A stretch of DNA of 64,000 nucleotides from positions 34,187-98,186 of the forward strand of contig DEPD01000136.1 of assembly GCA_002358575.1 (NCBI GenBank), in the 5' to 3' direction. Below are positions 7,429-15,312 of the stretch, piece after piece. Below the pieces are notes generated by a model, which did not search any database, was not told the DNA's origin, and saw nothing but the letters and a program-made list of their open reading frames with translations. Both the position numbers and the translations under genes were made by a program. Origin of the DNA: Lachnospiraceae bacterium UBA3401 (GTDB taxonomy: Bacteria > Bacillota > Clostridia > Lachnospirales > Lachnospiraceae). Numbering within the stretch: position 1 is the first letter of the stretch; each line of letters starts with the position of its first letter.

Positions 7429-9230
7429 TAACTACTCTTACCTAGATTACTGTCTGAAGGCGGCGCCGAATATGTCCAGCCGTTTTCTATCTCGCTGAAG
7501 GCAGAACTGCTTGCATCTACCATATCCTTAAACTGGGATTGTGGAAAGCTCTCAAGCTGGTTAAAATACATCTCGTTCCAGTCTGCTGCCAGAATATCTA
7601 CATTTCCTTTGTCCATTCCTTCAAGTCCAAGCCACTGCGCCGAGAATGGTTCTGCTCTTGTAACCTTATCCCCTGATTCCGGCAGTATCTTTACAGCAAA
7701 TCCTGACAGAAATTTCAAAAAGCTCTGTGCCTGCGCCTTGCCCGCCTGTCCTGGGTCTTGAGGAAGGCGTGTTATTACCCTTCCGTACTTTGCCTTGTCT
7801 GCAATACAGGTCATTTTAATCAGCTCCCGTACTTCAGCGGAATCCAATCTACGGTTAATCACATCAGCAACAATATAGCGCCCATTTTTGCGTTTACCGA
7901 TTAGCACACCAGCCGTATATGCAGGTTCTCCGTTTTCGTCCTCCGAAGTCGCCGCTAAGTCCCAGCCTCTCGCCCACAAAACCACATCTGTAGGTAATAC
8001 TTCTAGCATATTGACTTTAGTTCTTTTAAACATTAGTCCTGCTGCTGCCTTTATCTTCCAGTTGCCTCTAAGTAACCGTTCCATGTCAACCTCTGTCATT
8101 GCCTTCAAGTTTGCCAAATATCCAGGATCGCTTTCCATCAAGATTTTATTATTTTCCAGATAACTTGCAATGAATGTAACACTTTTGCAGTCCTCCACAT
8201 TGACCTCATATTTCTTTGCTAACTCCTCAGGAGTGTTTTCCCAATAGATGACATCATTTAGCATCACCATCCACCTTACTTGCCCTGATCGTTCTGGGAT
8301 TGCATAGCCAGTTTCCTGGTCTATCCACCAGCTAATAAACTCTGCTACCCATGAATCTGCATCAGGGTTGCAGGTCGCTCTCACATACGGGCGAATGCCA
8401 CAAGTAGTTCTGTTTCGAGAGAGCATATACAGAAACTGATGTTTTGTGAAATGTGTCAGTTCGTCAAAACCAATATAAGCAATCTCTGTGCCTTGCCATG
8501 ATCCGAGGTCCTCATCTCTTTCAATGTGAGCAAAACTTAGCTTCGCACCACCATCAAACCTCCAATGTAATTTCGGTGACTTCCGTGAGTGGGCATCTGG
8601 AACCTGTCCAAATATCTTATTACTGGCGTCCCACAGACCGCCTTCTGCCGTTATCTGATTGTAGTTATGACGAAATATCACAGCACCAAAACCCTTGACA
8701 TCTTTGTGTCGAAGCGACTCCAATAACAAGGCATATGTCTTCCCTCCTCCGGCAGCACCTCCATATATGATAATATCAGCCGATGATGTCATAAACTGTG
8801 TCTGAGGTCCAGCCTGGGGTGCAAGCTCGAAGACATTTTTCTTATCCCTTCCATTATTAGGCAGATTAATTGCTGGATATGTTATCTCGACAATTTCACT
8901 TTCTTCCTCCGGTATGAAACTAAAACGGTTCAAATCTCCAGTTAATTCTCCGATCAACCGGATAGCAGATGTGTCACCTTCGACCAAAGCCTTTTGCAGA
9001 AGTCGGACAACAACCGCTGTTTGATAATTCTGATCTCCCTTTTTGATGCCAAAGGCTTCCAAGTTGAGCTTATTTTTTTGTCCAACTACCTCCATTGACA
9101 TGAGAACTTTTGCTGTCTCACGCATGGTTTTTTTTGCCCTTCGGACCTCCCCAGATTTTATGCCACCGTTTCTGCCCCTCTCCTTTGCTTCTTCCTTGGT
9201 TCGTACCGGCTTCAAGTCCTTCTGTGCCAC
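7419..9230 (-). CDS. Terminase large subunit with small-subunit-like N-terminus
   Basis: This is the DNA-packaging motor. From the chosen GTG at 9230 the first 120 residues include KERGRNGGIKSGEVRRAKK and a helical segment, like the DUF5681/KGG-type domains of small terminase subunits. The ATPase follows with Walker A GGAAGGGKT at about 157-165, and a Walker B region near IAYIGFDELTHF. The nuclease half includes VLWARGWDLAATSED and the late acidic residues of the RNase H-like fold. An upstream TTG at 9260 lies before the AGGTGG ribosome site, so I prefer 9230. No separate small terminase gene is seen, which supports a fusion. Confidence 0.88.
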   Translation of the reverse strand: MAQKDLKPVRTKEEAKERGRNGGIKSGEVRRAKKTMRETAKVLMSMEVVGQKNKLNLEAFGIKKGDQNYQTAVVVRLLQKALVEGDTSAIRLIGELTGDLNRFSFIPEEESEIVEITYPAINLPNNGRDKKNVFELAPQAGPQTQFMTSSADIIIYGGAAGGGKTYALLLESLRHKDVKGFGAVIFRHNYNQITAEGGLWDASNKIFGQVPDAHSRKSPKLHWRFDGGAKLSFAHIERDEDLGSWQGTEIAYIGFDELTHFTKHQFLYMLSRNRTTCGIRPYVRATCNPDADSWVAEFISWWIDQETGYAIPERSGQVRWMVMLNDVIYWENTPEELAKKYEVNVEDCKSVTFIASYLENNKILMESDPGYLANLKAMTEVDMERLLRGNWKIKAAAGLMFKRTKVNMLEVLPTDVVLWARGWDLAATSEDENGEPAYTAGVLIGKRKNGRYIVADVINRRLDSAEVRELIKMTCIADKAKYGRVITRLPQDPGQAGKAQAQSFLKFLSGFAVKILPESGDKVTRAEPFSAQWLGLEGMDKGNVDILAADWNEMYFNQLESFPQSQFKDMVDASSSAFSEIENGWTYSAPPSDSNLGKSSYWR

Positions 9231-9261
9231 ATCTGTCACACCACCTTTCCATAGGCACAAA

Positions 9262-9306
9262 AAAGGAACTCATTATAGCCTTTTTCAGCCTTTTTCGAGT
9301 TCCCTT
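9262..9306 (-). terminator. Terminator-like hairpin before terminase
   Basis: On the minus strand GGAACTC pairs with GAGTTCC around a loop of about 25 bases containing a TATAAT, and a T6 run follows. It separates the modification block from the packaging genes, and could be a partial terminator. Confidence 0.5.
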
Positions 9307-9339
9307 GATGGATTTATTTCCTATTCAATTTCCATGCTT

Positions 9340-9591
9340 CTATTCCCCATACAGACAACTGACTACTTCTATTCCCTTCTCTATTGCCTTGGGTATGTCT
9401 ATTCCTATCTGCTTATAGAATTCTGGATGCACTATGCACTCATACGCCCTTGCCATTGTATCTCTCTGTGCCTTTGTTACATTTATCCGAAAGTCCTTTG
9501 CAATCCGAAGAGCTTTCTTCCATTCCCCAGCTTTTACTGCTTCCCTTACAATATCTGACTGCTTTACCAACTTTCCATCTCTTACTACCAT
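9340..9591 (-). CDS. Small hypothetical phage protein
   Basis: This 83-residue protein (SDIVREAVKAGEWKKALRIA, then a segment ending HPEFYKQIGID) starts at ATG 9591 with AGAGGTG upstream. It is helical and tetratricopeptide-like in the first half. Similar small proteins are common near phage terminases, but no function is known to me. Confidence 0.7.
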   Translation of the reverse strand: MVVRDGKLVKQSDIVREAVKAGEWKKALRIAKDFRINVTKAQRDTMARAYECIVHPEFYKQIGIDIPKAIEKGIEVVSCLYGE

Positions 9592-9602
9592 ATCGACACC
9601 TC

Positions 9603-9842
9603 TTATATTCTAAACATATCAACATGGGAATTGCAGAATGTTGCAGTCTCTCCATTTCCCAGATCCAATACCAGATACTCGTTATATTCATCTCGACTGT
9701 TTTCATCAGTTTCCAATCCGATTTCAATAGCCCGATCCCCTGTCACTACTTCAAATCCTTCAATCTGATATTCAATCTCTGCTACCTTCTTGCTCTCCTC
9801 TTTATACTTAACTCCGTCATATACTTTAACTTTAACCTTCAT
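9603..9842 (-). CDS. Small hypothetical beta-rich phage protein
   Basis: A 79-residue protein (MKVKVKVYDGVKYKEESKKV...) starts at ATG 9842, with GGTGG 8 bases upstream; a GTG at 9854 overlaps that site and is rejected. The acidic, alternating beta pattern and closing GETATFCNSHVDMF give no family. It is driven by the promoter at 9871-9909. Confidence 0.65.
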   Translation of the reverse strand: MKVKVKVYDGVKYKEESKKVAEIEYQIEGFEVVTGDRAIEIGLETDENSRDEYNEYLVLDLGNGETATFCNSHVDMFRI

Positions 9843-9870
9843 AAGTGCTACCACCTTTTCTTTGTTATTT

Positions 9871-9909
9871 ATCGTACTCGTAACGTAGCACCTACGTTTT
9901 TGATGTCAA
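9871..9909 (-). promoter_or_regulatory. Promoter with repeated ACGA motif (copy A)
   Basis: On the minus strand TTGACA (9904-9909) is followed by 16 bases and TACGTT (9882-9887), then ACGAGTACGATAAA. The same layout, including GTAGGTG in the spacer, is found at 10622-10657 and 30528-30564. Confidence 0.7.
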
Positions 9910-9937
9910 TAAGTATTTTAGAGAAAATCAAAGTTCT

Positions 9938-10597
9938 TTAATAGAAGTCTGGTTCTAATTTTCTTCCCTCCTTAAATTGCTGGAAATCTGCCCATTCCTT
10001 ATTCTCTACCTTACCCTGGCTCCTCGCCCATGTATAATAATTCTCCCATGAGCAGTCATCGAACAAGGAGAGTTGCTTAGGCTCCAGTGCCGCCTGCTCC
10101 TCAATTGTCATGTCTAGGTCTGTTTTACCGTTCCTTTTCCCAATGAGAGTATGAACATCGAACACCCAATCTGGTATCCCTTCCACTCCCAGGTGACATT
10201 TCGTAATGTCGATATGTTCAATTTCGTTTTCATTCAAGATGCGATCCGGCAACATGAAATTACAAGCTACATAGCAGGCATCTCGATTCTTCCTTGCTAG
10301 GCAAAGAAGCGTGATCGCCTTCGCTGCAAACAGAGGGTCCTTGTCATATCCCTTCCTGCCTTTGTTGCAGAAATCATCTGCCAGCTTCAGCGCGATTACC
10401 TCCTTTGTCATAATACCATAGCAGTCCTCCGCTGATACCACCACCAGCCGCTTCCACATATAGGTGTGGAAATTCCCGAATAATTCATAGGCAGCATATC
10501 CCGCCAGGTTTGGGTTGCTCCGTCGAATTGCTTTCTGTAGCATAGATGCCATGTCGTACATATTATGACCATTCTTAGTCATCAAATTATAAGCCAT
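9938..10597 (-). CDS. Stand-alone RarA/MgsA C-terminal-like domain protein
   Basis: This 219-residue protein looks like the helical C-terminal region of the RarA/MgsA (WRNIP1) recombination ATPase without the ATPase part. Segments MLQKAIRRSNPNLAGYAAYE (19-38) and KRLVVVSAEDCYGIM (49-63) match the family's pattern of a KSIRGSDPDAALYWL helix and a RRLVIFASEDIG loop. In RarA this region forms tetramers and contacts replication proteins. It starts behind AGGAGG and has its own promoter. A role at the replication fork or clamp is inference. Confidence 0.6.
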   Translation of the reverse strand: MAYNLMTKNGHNMYDMASMLQKAIRRSNPNLAGYAAYELFGNFHTYMWKRLVVVSAEDCYGIMTKEVIALKLADDFCNKGRKGYDKDPLFAAKAITLLCLARKNRDACYVACNFMLPDRILNENEIEHIDITKCHLGVEGIPDWVFDVHTLIGKRNGKTDLDMTIEEQAALEPKQLSLFDDCSWENYYTWARSQGKVENKEWADFQQFKEGRKLEPDFY

Positions 10598-10621
10598 GTA
10601 ATCAACCTCCTATTTTTTATC

Positions 10622-10657
10622 GTAATCGTATCGTAACACCTACACCACCGTTGTCAA
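10622..10657 (-). promoter_or_regulatory. Promoter with repeated ACGA motif (copy B)
   Basis: TTGACA (10652-10657), a 16-base spacer with GTAGGTG, TACGAT (10630-10635), then ACGATTACGATAAA on the minus strand. The ATCGTA unit is repeated in tandem through the -10 and start region. Confidence 0.7.
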
Positions 10658-10681
10658 ATAGGAATTGACGAAATAACTGAA

Positions 10682-11404
10682 TTATCTTGGTACATTTATC
10701 TGAGGCTTGTTATTCTTGTAATTGTACTTGAAATACTTCCCCCATTTCCGCTTCATGTTCTCAATACTATCTATCTGATCTTGGCGCAGCTTCGAGCTAT
10801 CTCCTCCGGCATTGACATCTTGGTAATCTTTACAAATGATATATCGTGGCTTCAGAATAATACGATTATATAAAAGCTCCTGTAATACCAGGTCCAAATC
10901 ATAATTATACTTACAGTTTTCATCTGGACGGGCTTTTAACACCCTCTTATACACCCACTTCAAAGAACCAGACGTACCCTTAAAGGCAAATTCACCATCG
11001 TATCCATATGGAATACCAGTGGCATCTATACAGGCATAACCGACATTCAAATCAACCATCATCTGTGCGATGCGTTCAATTTCTGCCATAATGGTATTTT
11101 TATCCTTGTTCAATCGGGTGGTGTCGTCAAGTCGGTACATCATATCTTCAATATCATCATCAGCAATGAAAACAATGTCCTCTGGTGCATGGTCTACAAT
11201 CCACCAATACGTTCGGATAGCATTGTTAACTTCCTCGTCTGGAACCGCCCACACATTCTCTACGCCTGCCTTACGGTACAGTTCCGATTCACTTGCCCTC
11301 ACCACATAAACACACTGTTCTAGTAGGTCCTGAGTGAGTATTTTATTGTATCGGTGATAGCTCTGAACATAAATTCCAAGCGTCAATTTATCTTCTTTTT
11401 TCAT
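10682..11404 (-). CDS. TET/JBP-associated-type glycosyltransferase (TAGT-like)
   Basis: A 240-residue GT-A-like protein. It has SYHRYNKILTQ (15-25), VVRASESELYRKAGV (34-48), AVPDEEV (53-59) and an acidic metal site IADDDIEDM centred on D82-D84, followed by CIDATGIPYGYDG, YDLDLVLQELL, GGDSSKLRQDQ and a closing KWGKYFKYNYK. These are the marks of the glycosyltransferase family found next to TET/JBP DNA dioxygenases and in phage DNA-modification loci, and related to the GREB1 C-terminus. Family members are thought to glycosylate modified bases. It overlaps the WbqC gene by 17 bases, so the two are coupled. The acceptor here is unknown. Confidence 0.75.
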   Translation of the reverse strand: MKKEDKLTLGIYVQSYHRYNKILTQDLLEQCVYVVRASESELYRKAGVENVWAVPDEEVNNAIRTYWWIVDHAPEDIVFIADDDIEDMMYRLDDTTRLNKDKNTIMAEIERIAQMMVDLNVGYACIDATGIPYGYDGEFAFKGTSGSLKWVYKRVLKARPDENCKYNYDLDLVLQELLYNRIILKPRYIICKDYQDVNAGGDSSKLRQDQIDSIENMKRKWGKYFKYNYKNNKPQINVPR

Positions 11405-12098
11405 CTGCTATCACCTTCTCCATCTTTCTAAAATGGGTATCAATGTTATGTCCTTCATTCATTGCATAATCCAAGATCGACATATATGGTCGAAATTCTC
11501 CCCATAGTTGCCGATACTGTATTGGTTCCCATTCCTGATACACCAGCTTAATACCATTCTCCTGGAAATGAACATCTTTCTGGTAGTTCCTACCTCCGGT
11601 TCCAGATAAATAGGTATCAGCTTCCAAGCATTTACATATCTCAATCACCCTGGCCTCTGCTTTGCTTTCCAGCTTCCAGTTTGATGTGTAATAAACCTTT
11701 TTCTCATTCCAGCCAAACCAAAACAGGAAGAAATTCATCAGTGCAATATTTAGCTGTGCCAGGTTATCATAACATTTATTGACAATTTCTTTATAAGCAG
11801 GAAAAAGCTCTGAAAAATATGGAGCCTTCTTATAGTTCATCTCTACCGTCTTTATGTGTTTGTATTGCCATTTAAGATCATCATTCGGAATTACCTCCAA
11901 AAGTGTCTGACCGAACTTTTTACGCAACGGAACTTTCAGTCGGCACTCGCCCTGTGGTGTCTTGATTCGGTTCCATTCAAACACATAGCCATTACTATAC
12001 TGTACGTCATCCAAGAATACGAAAGCATCTGCCTTCCATATCTTATGAAATACTCCCAGATATGGCAAATAACATGGTTGGTGAATTGTTGTCGTCAT
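11388..12098 (-). CDS. WbqC-like family protein
   Basis: This 236-residue protein opens with the WbqC signature: IHQPCYLPYLGVFHK (5-19), ADAFVFLDDVQYS (23-35), then EWNRIKTPQG (41-50) and the basic KVPLRKKFGQT, and closes with LWGEFRPYMSILDYAMNEG. WbqC proteins occur in sugar and surface-polysaccharide clusters and are thought to act on sugar-linked substrates, but their chemistry is not well defined. Here it sits 3 bases after the deacetylase gene and overlaps the glycosyltransferase gene. I infer that it decorates or transfers the sugar made or trimmed by its neighbours. Confidence 0.82.
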   Translation of the reverse strand: MTTTIHQPCYLPYLGVFHKIWKADAFVFLDDVQYSNGYVFEWNRIKTPQGECRLKVPLRKKFGQTLLEVIPNDDLKWQYKHIKTVEMNYKKAPYFSELFPAYKEIVNKCYDNLAQLNIALMNFFLFWFGWNEKKVYYTSNWKLESKAEARVIEICKCLEADTYLSGTGGRNYQKDVHFQENGIKLVYQEWEPIQYRQLWGEFRPYMSILDYAMNEGHNIDTHFRKMEKVIADEKRR

Positions 12099-12101
12099 TC
12101 T

Positions 12102-12770
12102 TTATACCCCCAATCCAAACACCATTTGAAAAGACTCCGCCATTAGCAAACCAGATTGGCTTCCTCTTAGAACTGCCATAGCATTGATAACTTCCCTAGA
12201 ACGTGGGTGAGGTGCTTTCCTGATAACATCTTTATAAACGCCTACTGCCTTAACTTTCTCAGACAAATCTTTCTCACTTATACCAACAAATATATTCGGA
12301 ATAAAGAAACCATTCGTCGTACTTACATTCCAGTCCGTAGAGGAAGGAACCTCCATATACATAATCTTTCGTATTGGCTGGATATTCGCAATCTGCCTCA
12401 TAGGAAGCCTTGATGCCTCTATACAGCACTCTGATGTAATTCCATGATCCACATGAACATCCGCCGGGTGATGCGTAATCAGAATATCTGGTTGACAATC
12501 TTTAATTGCTGACTCTATGAACCGAACAATTGCATGATGGTCTTCATCTTTGAACCTCATACACCCAAAATCTCCAATATAGGACTTTTTCACTCCAAGA
12601 ATGGCATGGCTAGATGCAATACCATCTTCCAAGTTATCATCCCTGGTAGGGCTCCAATGACTAAGTAGACAAACATAAACTTCATCGCCATTTGTGACTG
12701 CCTTGTGCATGGTGGCGCCAGCTCCCAAAACCTCATCATCTGGGTGCGCCGCTACTACCAAATATTTCAT
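12102..12770 (-). CDS. PIG-L family N-acetyl-sugar deacetylase
   Basis: This 222-residue protein has both PIG-L/LmbE metal-binding motifs intact: AHPDDE at 8-13 and HPADVHVDH at 101-109. PIG-L enzymes use zinc to remove the acetyl group from GlcNAc-like sugars on lipids, thiols or antibiotics. The length is normal for the family. Its start overlaps the stop of the ParB-like gene (ATGA). In this operon the natural inference is removal of an acetyl group from a sugar that the glycosyltransferase attaches, or from its donor. Confidence 0.9.
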   Translation of the reverse strand: MKYLVVAAHPDDEVLGAGATMHKAVTNGDEVYVCLLSHWSPTRDDNLEDGIASSHAILGVKKSYIGDFGCMRFKDEDHHAIVRFIESAIKDCQPDILITHHPADVHVDHGITSECCIEASRLPMRQIANIQPIRKIMYMEVPSSTDWNVSTTNGFFIPNIFVGISEKDLSEKVKAVGVYKDVIRKAPHPRSREVINAMAVLRGSQSGLLMAESFQMVFGLGV

Positions 12771-13405
12771 GCCTGCTTCTCCCCTTCGTCTTTCTTACTA
12801 TTTTCTAAAGGCGCTTCGACTTTCTCCAACTTCTCTACAATCTGCGCCTTCATTTGATCGTACCAGATTGCTCTTGCCTTAATCTTGCGCTTCTTCGTGA
12901 TGGCAACTTTCCTACCCTCTATCCCCAATTTACGAATAAGGTCATTATAATCAATCTCACTCTTGCAAACTATCATTACATAATTGTACTTCTCGTACCG
13001 AATCAGCTCCATATCCTCAATTTTCCGTTCTTCTGGACTTTCATTGTTGAGGTCAATTCCAAGATCAAGATTAAGGTCCGCAGTCCAATCTGCCAGCAAC
13101 TCTAAATCCCATTCGCCAGCGTGGGTATTATCCATAATATTTATAGAGCGAAGTTCTGCTTCAGAATATCCTATCAGTCTCTTAACATCCACCTCAATAT
13201 CTGGATCGCGCCTAGCAAGTATGACGGATCGTTGGTTTCCGGCAATTACATTGTCATGTTCATCTACAAGAAAAATGCCGAAGTCACCGAACAAGTCCAT
13301 TGACCGTTCCAGCTCCTCGGTTTTCTTCTTTGAAATTTTCCTAGGGTTGCCAAAATTGTGTTTCAGATCACCAACCTTCATTTTACACACTTCAATCCTT
13401 TTCAT
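12767..13405 (-). CDS. ParB/Srx-nuclease-fold protein
   Basis: A 212-residue protein with the ParB-like N-terminal fold: NPRKISKKK from residue 20, GDFGIFLVDEHDNVIAGNQR (40-59) with the GxxR phosphate-binding motif, then AELRSINIMDNTHAGEWDL. The C-terminal half (YNYVMIVCKSEIDYNDLIRK and KRKIKARAIWYDQM) is an extra domain seen in phage ParB-like proteins. ParB folds bind CTP or DNA, or act as nucleases. It is the first gene of the block and could guide modification to DNA. It is not a partition protein: there is no ParA. Confidence 0.8.
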   Translation of the reverse strand: MKRIEVCKMKVGDLKHNFGNPRKISKKKTEELERSMDLFGDFGIFLVDEHDNVIAGNQRSVILARRDPDIEVDVKRLIGYSEAELRSINIMDNTHAGEWDLELLADWTADLNLDLGIDLNNESPEERKIEDMELIRYEKYNYVMIVCKSEIDYNDLIRKLGIEGRKVAITKKRKIKARAIWYDQMKAQIVEKLEKVEAPLENSKKDEGEKQA

Positions 13406-13461
13406 AATTTATTATGCACTCCTTTTATGTTATAGTTCTTCTTTCTTTTCGACAGTAAAAA

Positions 13462-13486
13462 AGACCGTCCACTTTAAGACGGTCCT
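13462..13486 (-). terminator. Intrinsic terminator ahead of the late block
   Basis: A perfect 7-bp stem GACCGTC / GACGGTC is followed on the minus strand by TTTTTT. It stands between the late promoter at 13614-13642 and the first late gene, so it must be read through for late expression. Confidence 0.75.
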
Positions 13487-13515
13487 TGCTCGTTAATTGG
13501 TACACCACACAACAA

Positions 13516-13544
13516 AACGCTCAAGGAAATTATCCTTGGGCGTT
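13516..13544 (-). terminator. Second terminator-like hairpin in the late leader
   Basis: AACGCTCAAGG pairs with CCTTGGGCGTT (one G-T pair) around a 7-base loop. A T-rich tract follows on both strands (TTTTGTTG on the minus strand), so it may act in either direction. Confidence 0.6.
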
Positions 13545-13613
13545 ATTTTTATATTTTAATAAAGAAAAACTATATGGATTTGTGTCGGTGGTGACATTTG
13601 ATTGGCTAATACC

Positions 13614-13642
13614 ATTACACCACATTCTTTTTCTAAATGCAA
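13614..13642 (-). promoter_or_regulatory. Probable late promoter
   Basis: On the minus strand TTGCAT (13637-13642) is followed by 17 bases and TGTAAT (13614-13619), with a TG extension just before the -10. It lies directly after the late regulator gene and before two terminators, the arrangement of phage late promoters controlled by antitermination. Confidence 0.55.
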
Positions 13643-13690
13643 CCTACTCTTTTTCTACTGCAATTTATATAGTCGAAAGGAGGGTTTAAA

Positions 13691-14266
13691 TCATATCCCA
13701 AGCAGGTAAACAGCCAGTATTCCACATGCTATCCCTAAATCTTTATATACCGTCTTTTCACTTATATTTTCTACTGTAGAAATTTCCTGTACCGAATATT
13801 CCCTATCTTCTAAATACATCATGCTAAGTTCTCTGTATCGTCGTTTCGCTTCTTTATTTCCAGACTTTTCACATTCTTCGTGGTACAGTTCTATTGCCTT
13901 TTCAATACGATAGACATAATATAAATCTTCCTGCCTTCGCTTCTCTCCATTTTGAATTATTCTTTCAGATTTACTTATTGTCTCCCTTGCATTCCCCATA
14001 AGGTCCTGTATGAATTTCCATCTAAGTTCAATCTGTTCTTCTTCCGTGAATCTTGCCTCGTCTGACAGCGTAGCCTTGATTCTTCTATAGGAACTAAGCA
14101 TCTTTTTCGTTTTGTTTACTTTATTTTCTTCCCTGGCTCTTTTCTTTTCTACCTTGGCTTGCTCTGCTCTAAATGTTTGCACCGCTTCTTTCCCTGCTAT
14201 AGCAGCAATCTGGTTTATTTGTTCCTGGGTCAAAACATACATATGTATCTCGTTTTTTGTTTCCAT
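13691..14266 (-). CDS. Late gene regulator (sigma/ArpU-like HTH)
   Basis: A 191-residue protein with a basic coiled-coil region (AEQAKVEKKRAREENKV) and a C-terminal helix-turn-helix, YSVQEISTVENISEKTVYKD (147-166), followed by a hydrophobic end. It resembles the ArpU/RinA group and sigma-region-4-like proteins that switch on phage late genes. It is the last gene before the late promoter and the packaging genes, which supports that role. Whether it acts at a promoter or on RNA polymerase read-through cannot be seen. Confidence 0.65.
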   Translation of the reverse strand: METKNEIHMYVLTQEQINQIAAIAGKEAVQTFRAEQAKVEKKRAREENKVNKTKKMLSSYRRIKATLSDEARFTEEEQIELRWKFIQDLMGNARETISKSERIIQNGEKRRQEDLYYVYRIEKAIELYHEECEKSGNKEAKRRYRELSMMYLEDREYSVQEISTVENISEKTVYKDLGIACGILAVYLLGI

Positions 14267-14390
14267 ACTGTCGCCCCCTTGACTTATCTTTTCTTATGAG
14301 CTATAATGCTCATATGACAAAGGGCTGTCTCATAAGAAAATTGAGGCGGCTTTTTTATTATCTTTTTTCCAATCAATTCCTCTTTATATT

Positions 14391-14666
14391 TCAGAAATCC
14401 TTTAAATAGTGCCAAATTTCTTTTGTTAGCTCTGTTGGTCCCTGGATTCTTTCAAGTTCTCTCGCCGCATCTTCCAATACATATCGGATATGTTCTACAT
14501 TCTCTGGACTATATCCGATATCTTCATAATCCTTTAGTTTGCACAAAGCTCCTGTTAAGCGTTGCTGAATATCCTTCGTGATTACTTGACCCTCGCACAA
14601 AGAGTTCCATTGTACCCCCTTCAGTGACCAGTAGCCTTGACTATTCTTTGCTGTAAGTCTGCCCAT
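14391..14666 (-). CDS. Hypothetical phage protein
   Basis: This 91-residue protein opens MGRLTAKNSQGYWSLKGVQW and has a central LCKLKDYEDIG helix. Proteins with this opening and a KLxxYED motif are common in Firmicute prophage early regions. Function unknown. Confidence 0.7.
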   Translation of the reverse strand: MGRLTAKNSQGYWSLKGVQWNSLCEGQVITKDIQQRLTGALCKLKDYEDIGYSPENVEHIRYVLEDAARELERIQGPTELTKEIWHYLKDF

Positions 14667-14691
14667 ATTACTTCCTCCATTAAATTTCAGT

Positions 14692-14913
14692 TTAGTTGAT
14701 TAAATCCTTGCTTATACTTCTTATTCTATCAAGGACATAATCGCAATTTTCCCATATTATCCAGCTACAATCTCCATCTTTTTTTGCATTTATCACTTGT
14801 GTAATTGTTTCCATGCTTGTATCAGATAACCTCTCTGCAATGCTGTCCCACCTTTTTGATTCTATCCATCTTTTAAAACGTGGCTTGTAATAGTTCACTT
14901 CTTTATTTTCCAT
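14692..14913 (-). CDS. Small hypothetical phage protein
   Basis: A 73-residue protein rich in Trp and charged residues (RFKRWIESKRWDSIAERLSD). It lies in line with its neighbours in the early operon. No family recognised. Confidence 0.55.
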   Translation of the reverse strand: MENKEVNYYKPRFKRWIESKRWDSIAERLSDTSMETITQVINAKKDGDCSWIIWENCDYVLDRIRSISKDLIN

Positions 14914-14941
14914 ATTTTAGATTCATACTCCATTCAAATTC

Positions 14942-15289
14942 TTATTTATCTTTTATAACTGTGTCTAACACCATTTTACTCATTTTATATCTTTGCTCAT
15001 ACTCGGGTGTTCCTGGAATGTGTTCTTTTCCAAGCCATTTAATAGGGTCTGATTTTTCCGCTTTCCAATACCAAGATGGTATTCCCATTTCTTTTGAAGA
15101 CGTTTTCGGGTCTGAATATTCTGATTGAATCAAAAGGTCTTTTGTAATTCCGCCTTTTAACAGTGTTTTTGTGTTGCTTTTGAAAAAGAAAAGCATTGAG
15201 GCTTGCACAAGACACGCCATTTTCAATTCCTCATACGGTACCTCTTTTCCGTCCTTTATGTCTGCAATGATCTCACATGTAGTTCTCAT
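14942..15289 (-). CDS. Hypothetical phage protein
   Basis: This 115-residue protein (MRTTCEIIADIKDGKEVPYE...) has a helical first half and a Trp-containing second half (WYWKAEKSDPIKWLGKEHIP). It is typical of prophage accessory genes with no known role. Confidence 0.6.
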   Translation of the reverse strand: MRTTCEIIADIKDGKEVPYEELKMACLVQASMLFFFKSNTKTLLKGGITKDLLIQSEYSDPKTSSKEMGIPSWYWKAEKSDPIKWLGKEHIPGTPEYEQRYKMSKMVLDTVIKDK

Positions 15290-15312
15290 ATTTGTAAACC
15301 TCCTTCAAACCC

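Noticed and set aside
12767..13405. Reading the ParB-like gene as a plasmid partition system
   Set aside because: No ParA, no parS-like repeats, and it is tied by overlap to sugar enzymes.
13559..13650. A tRNA-like piece (GGTGTAATGGTATTAGCC on the minus strand) with an AGAAAAA/TTTTTCT stem around it
   Set aside because: The D-arm resemblance is good, but there is no anticodon stem, no T-arm and no room for them. The same bases form a plausible promoter.
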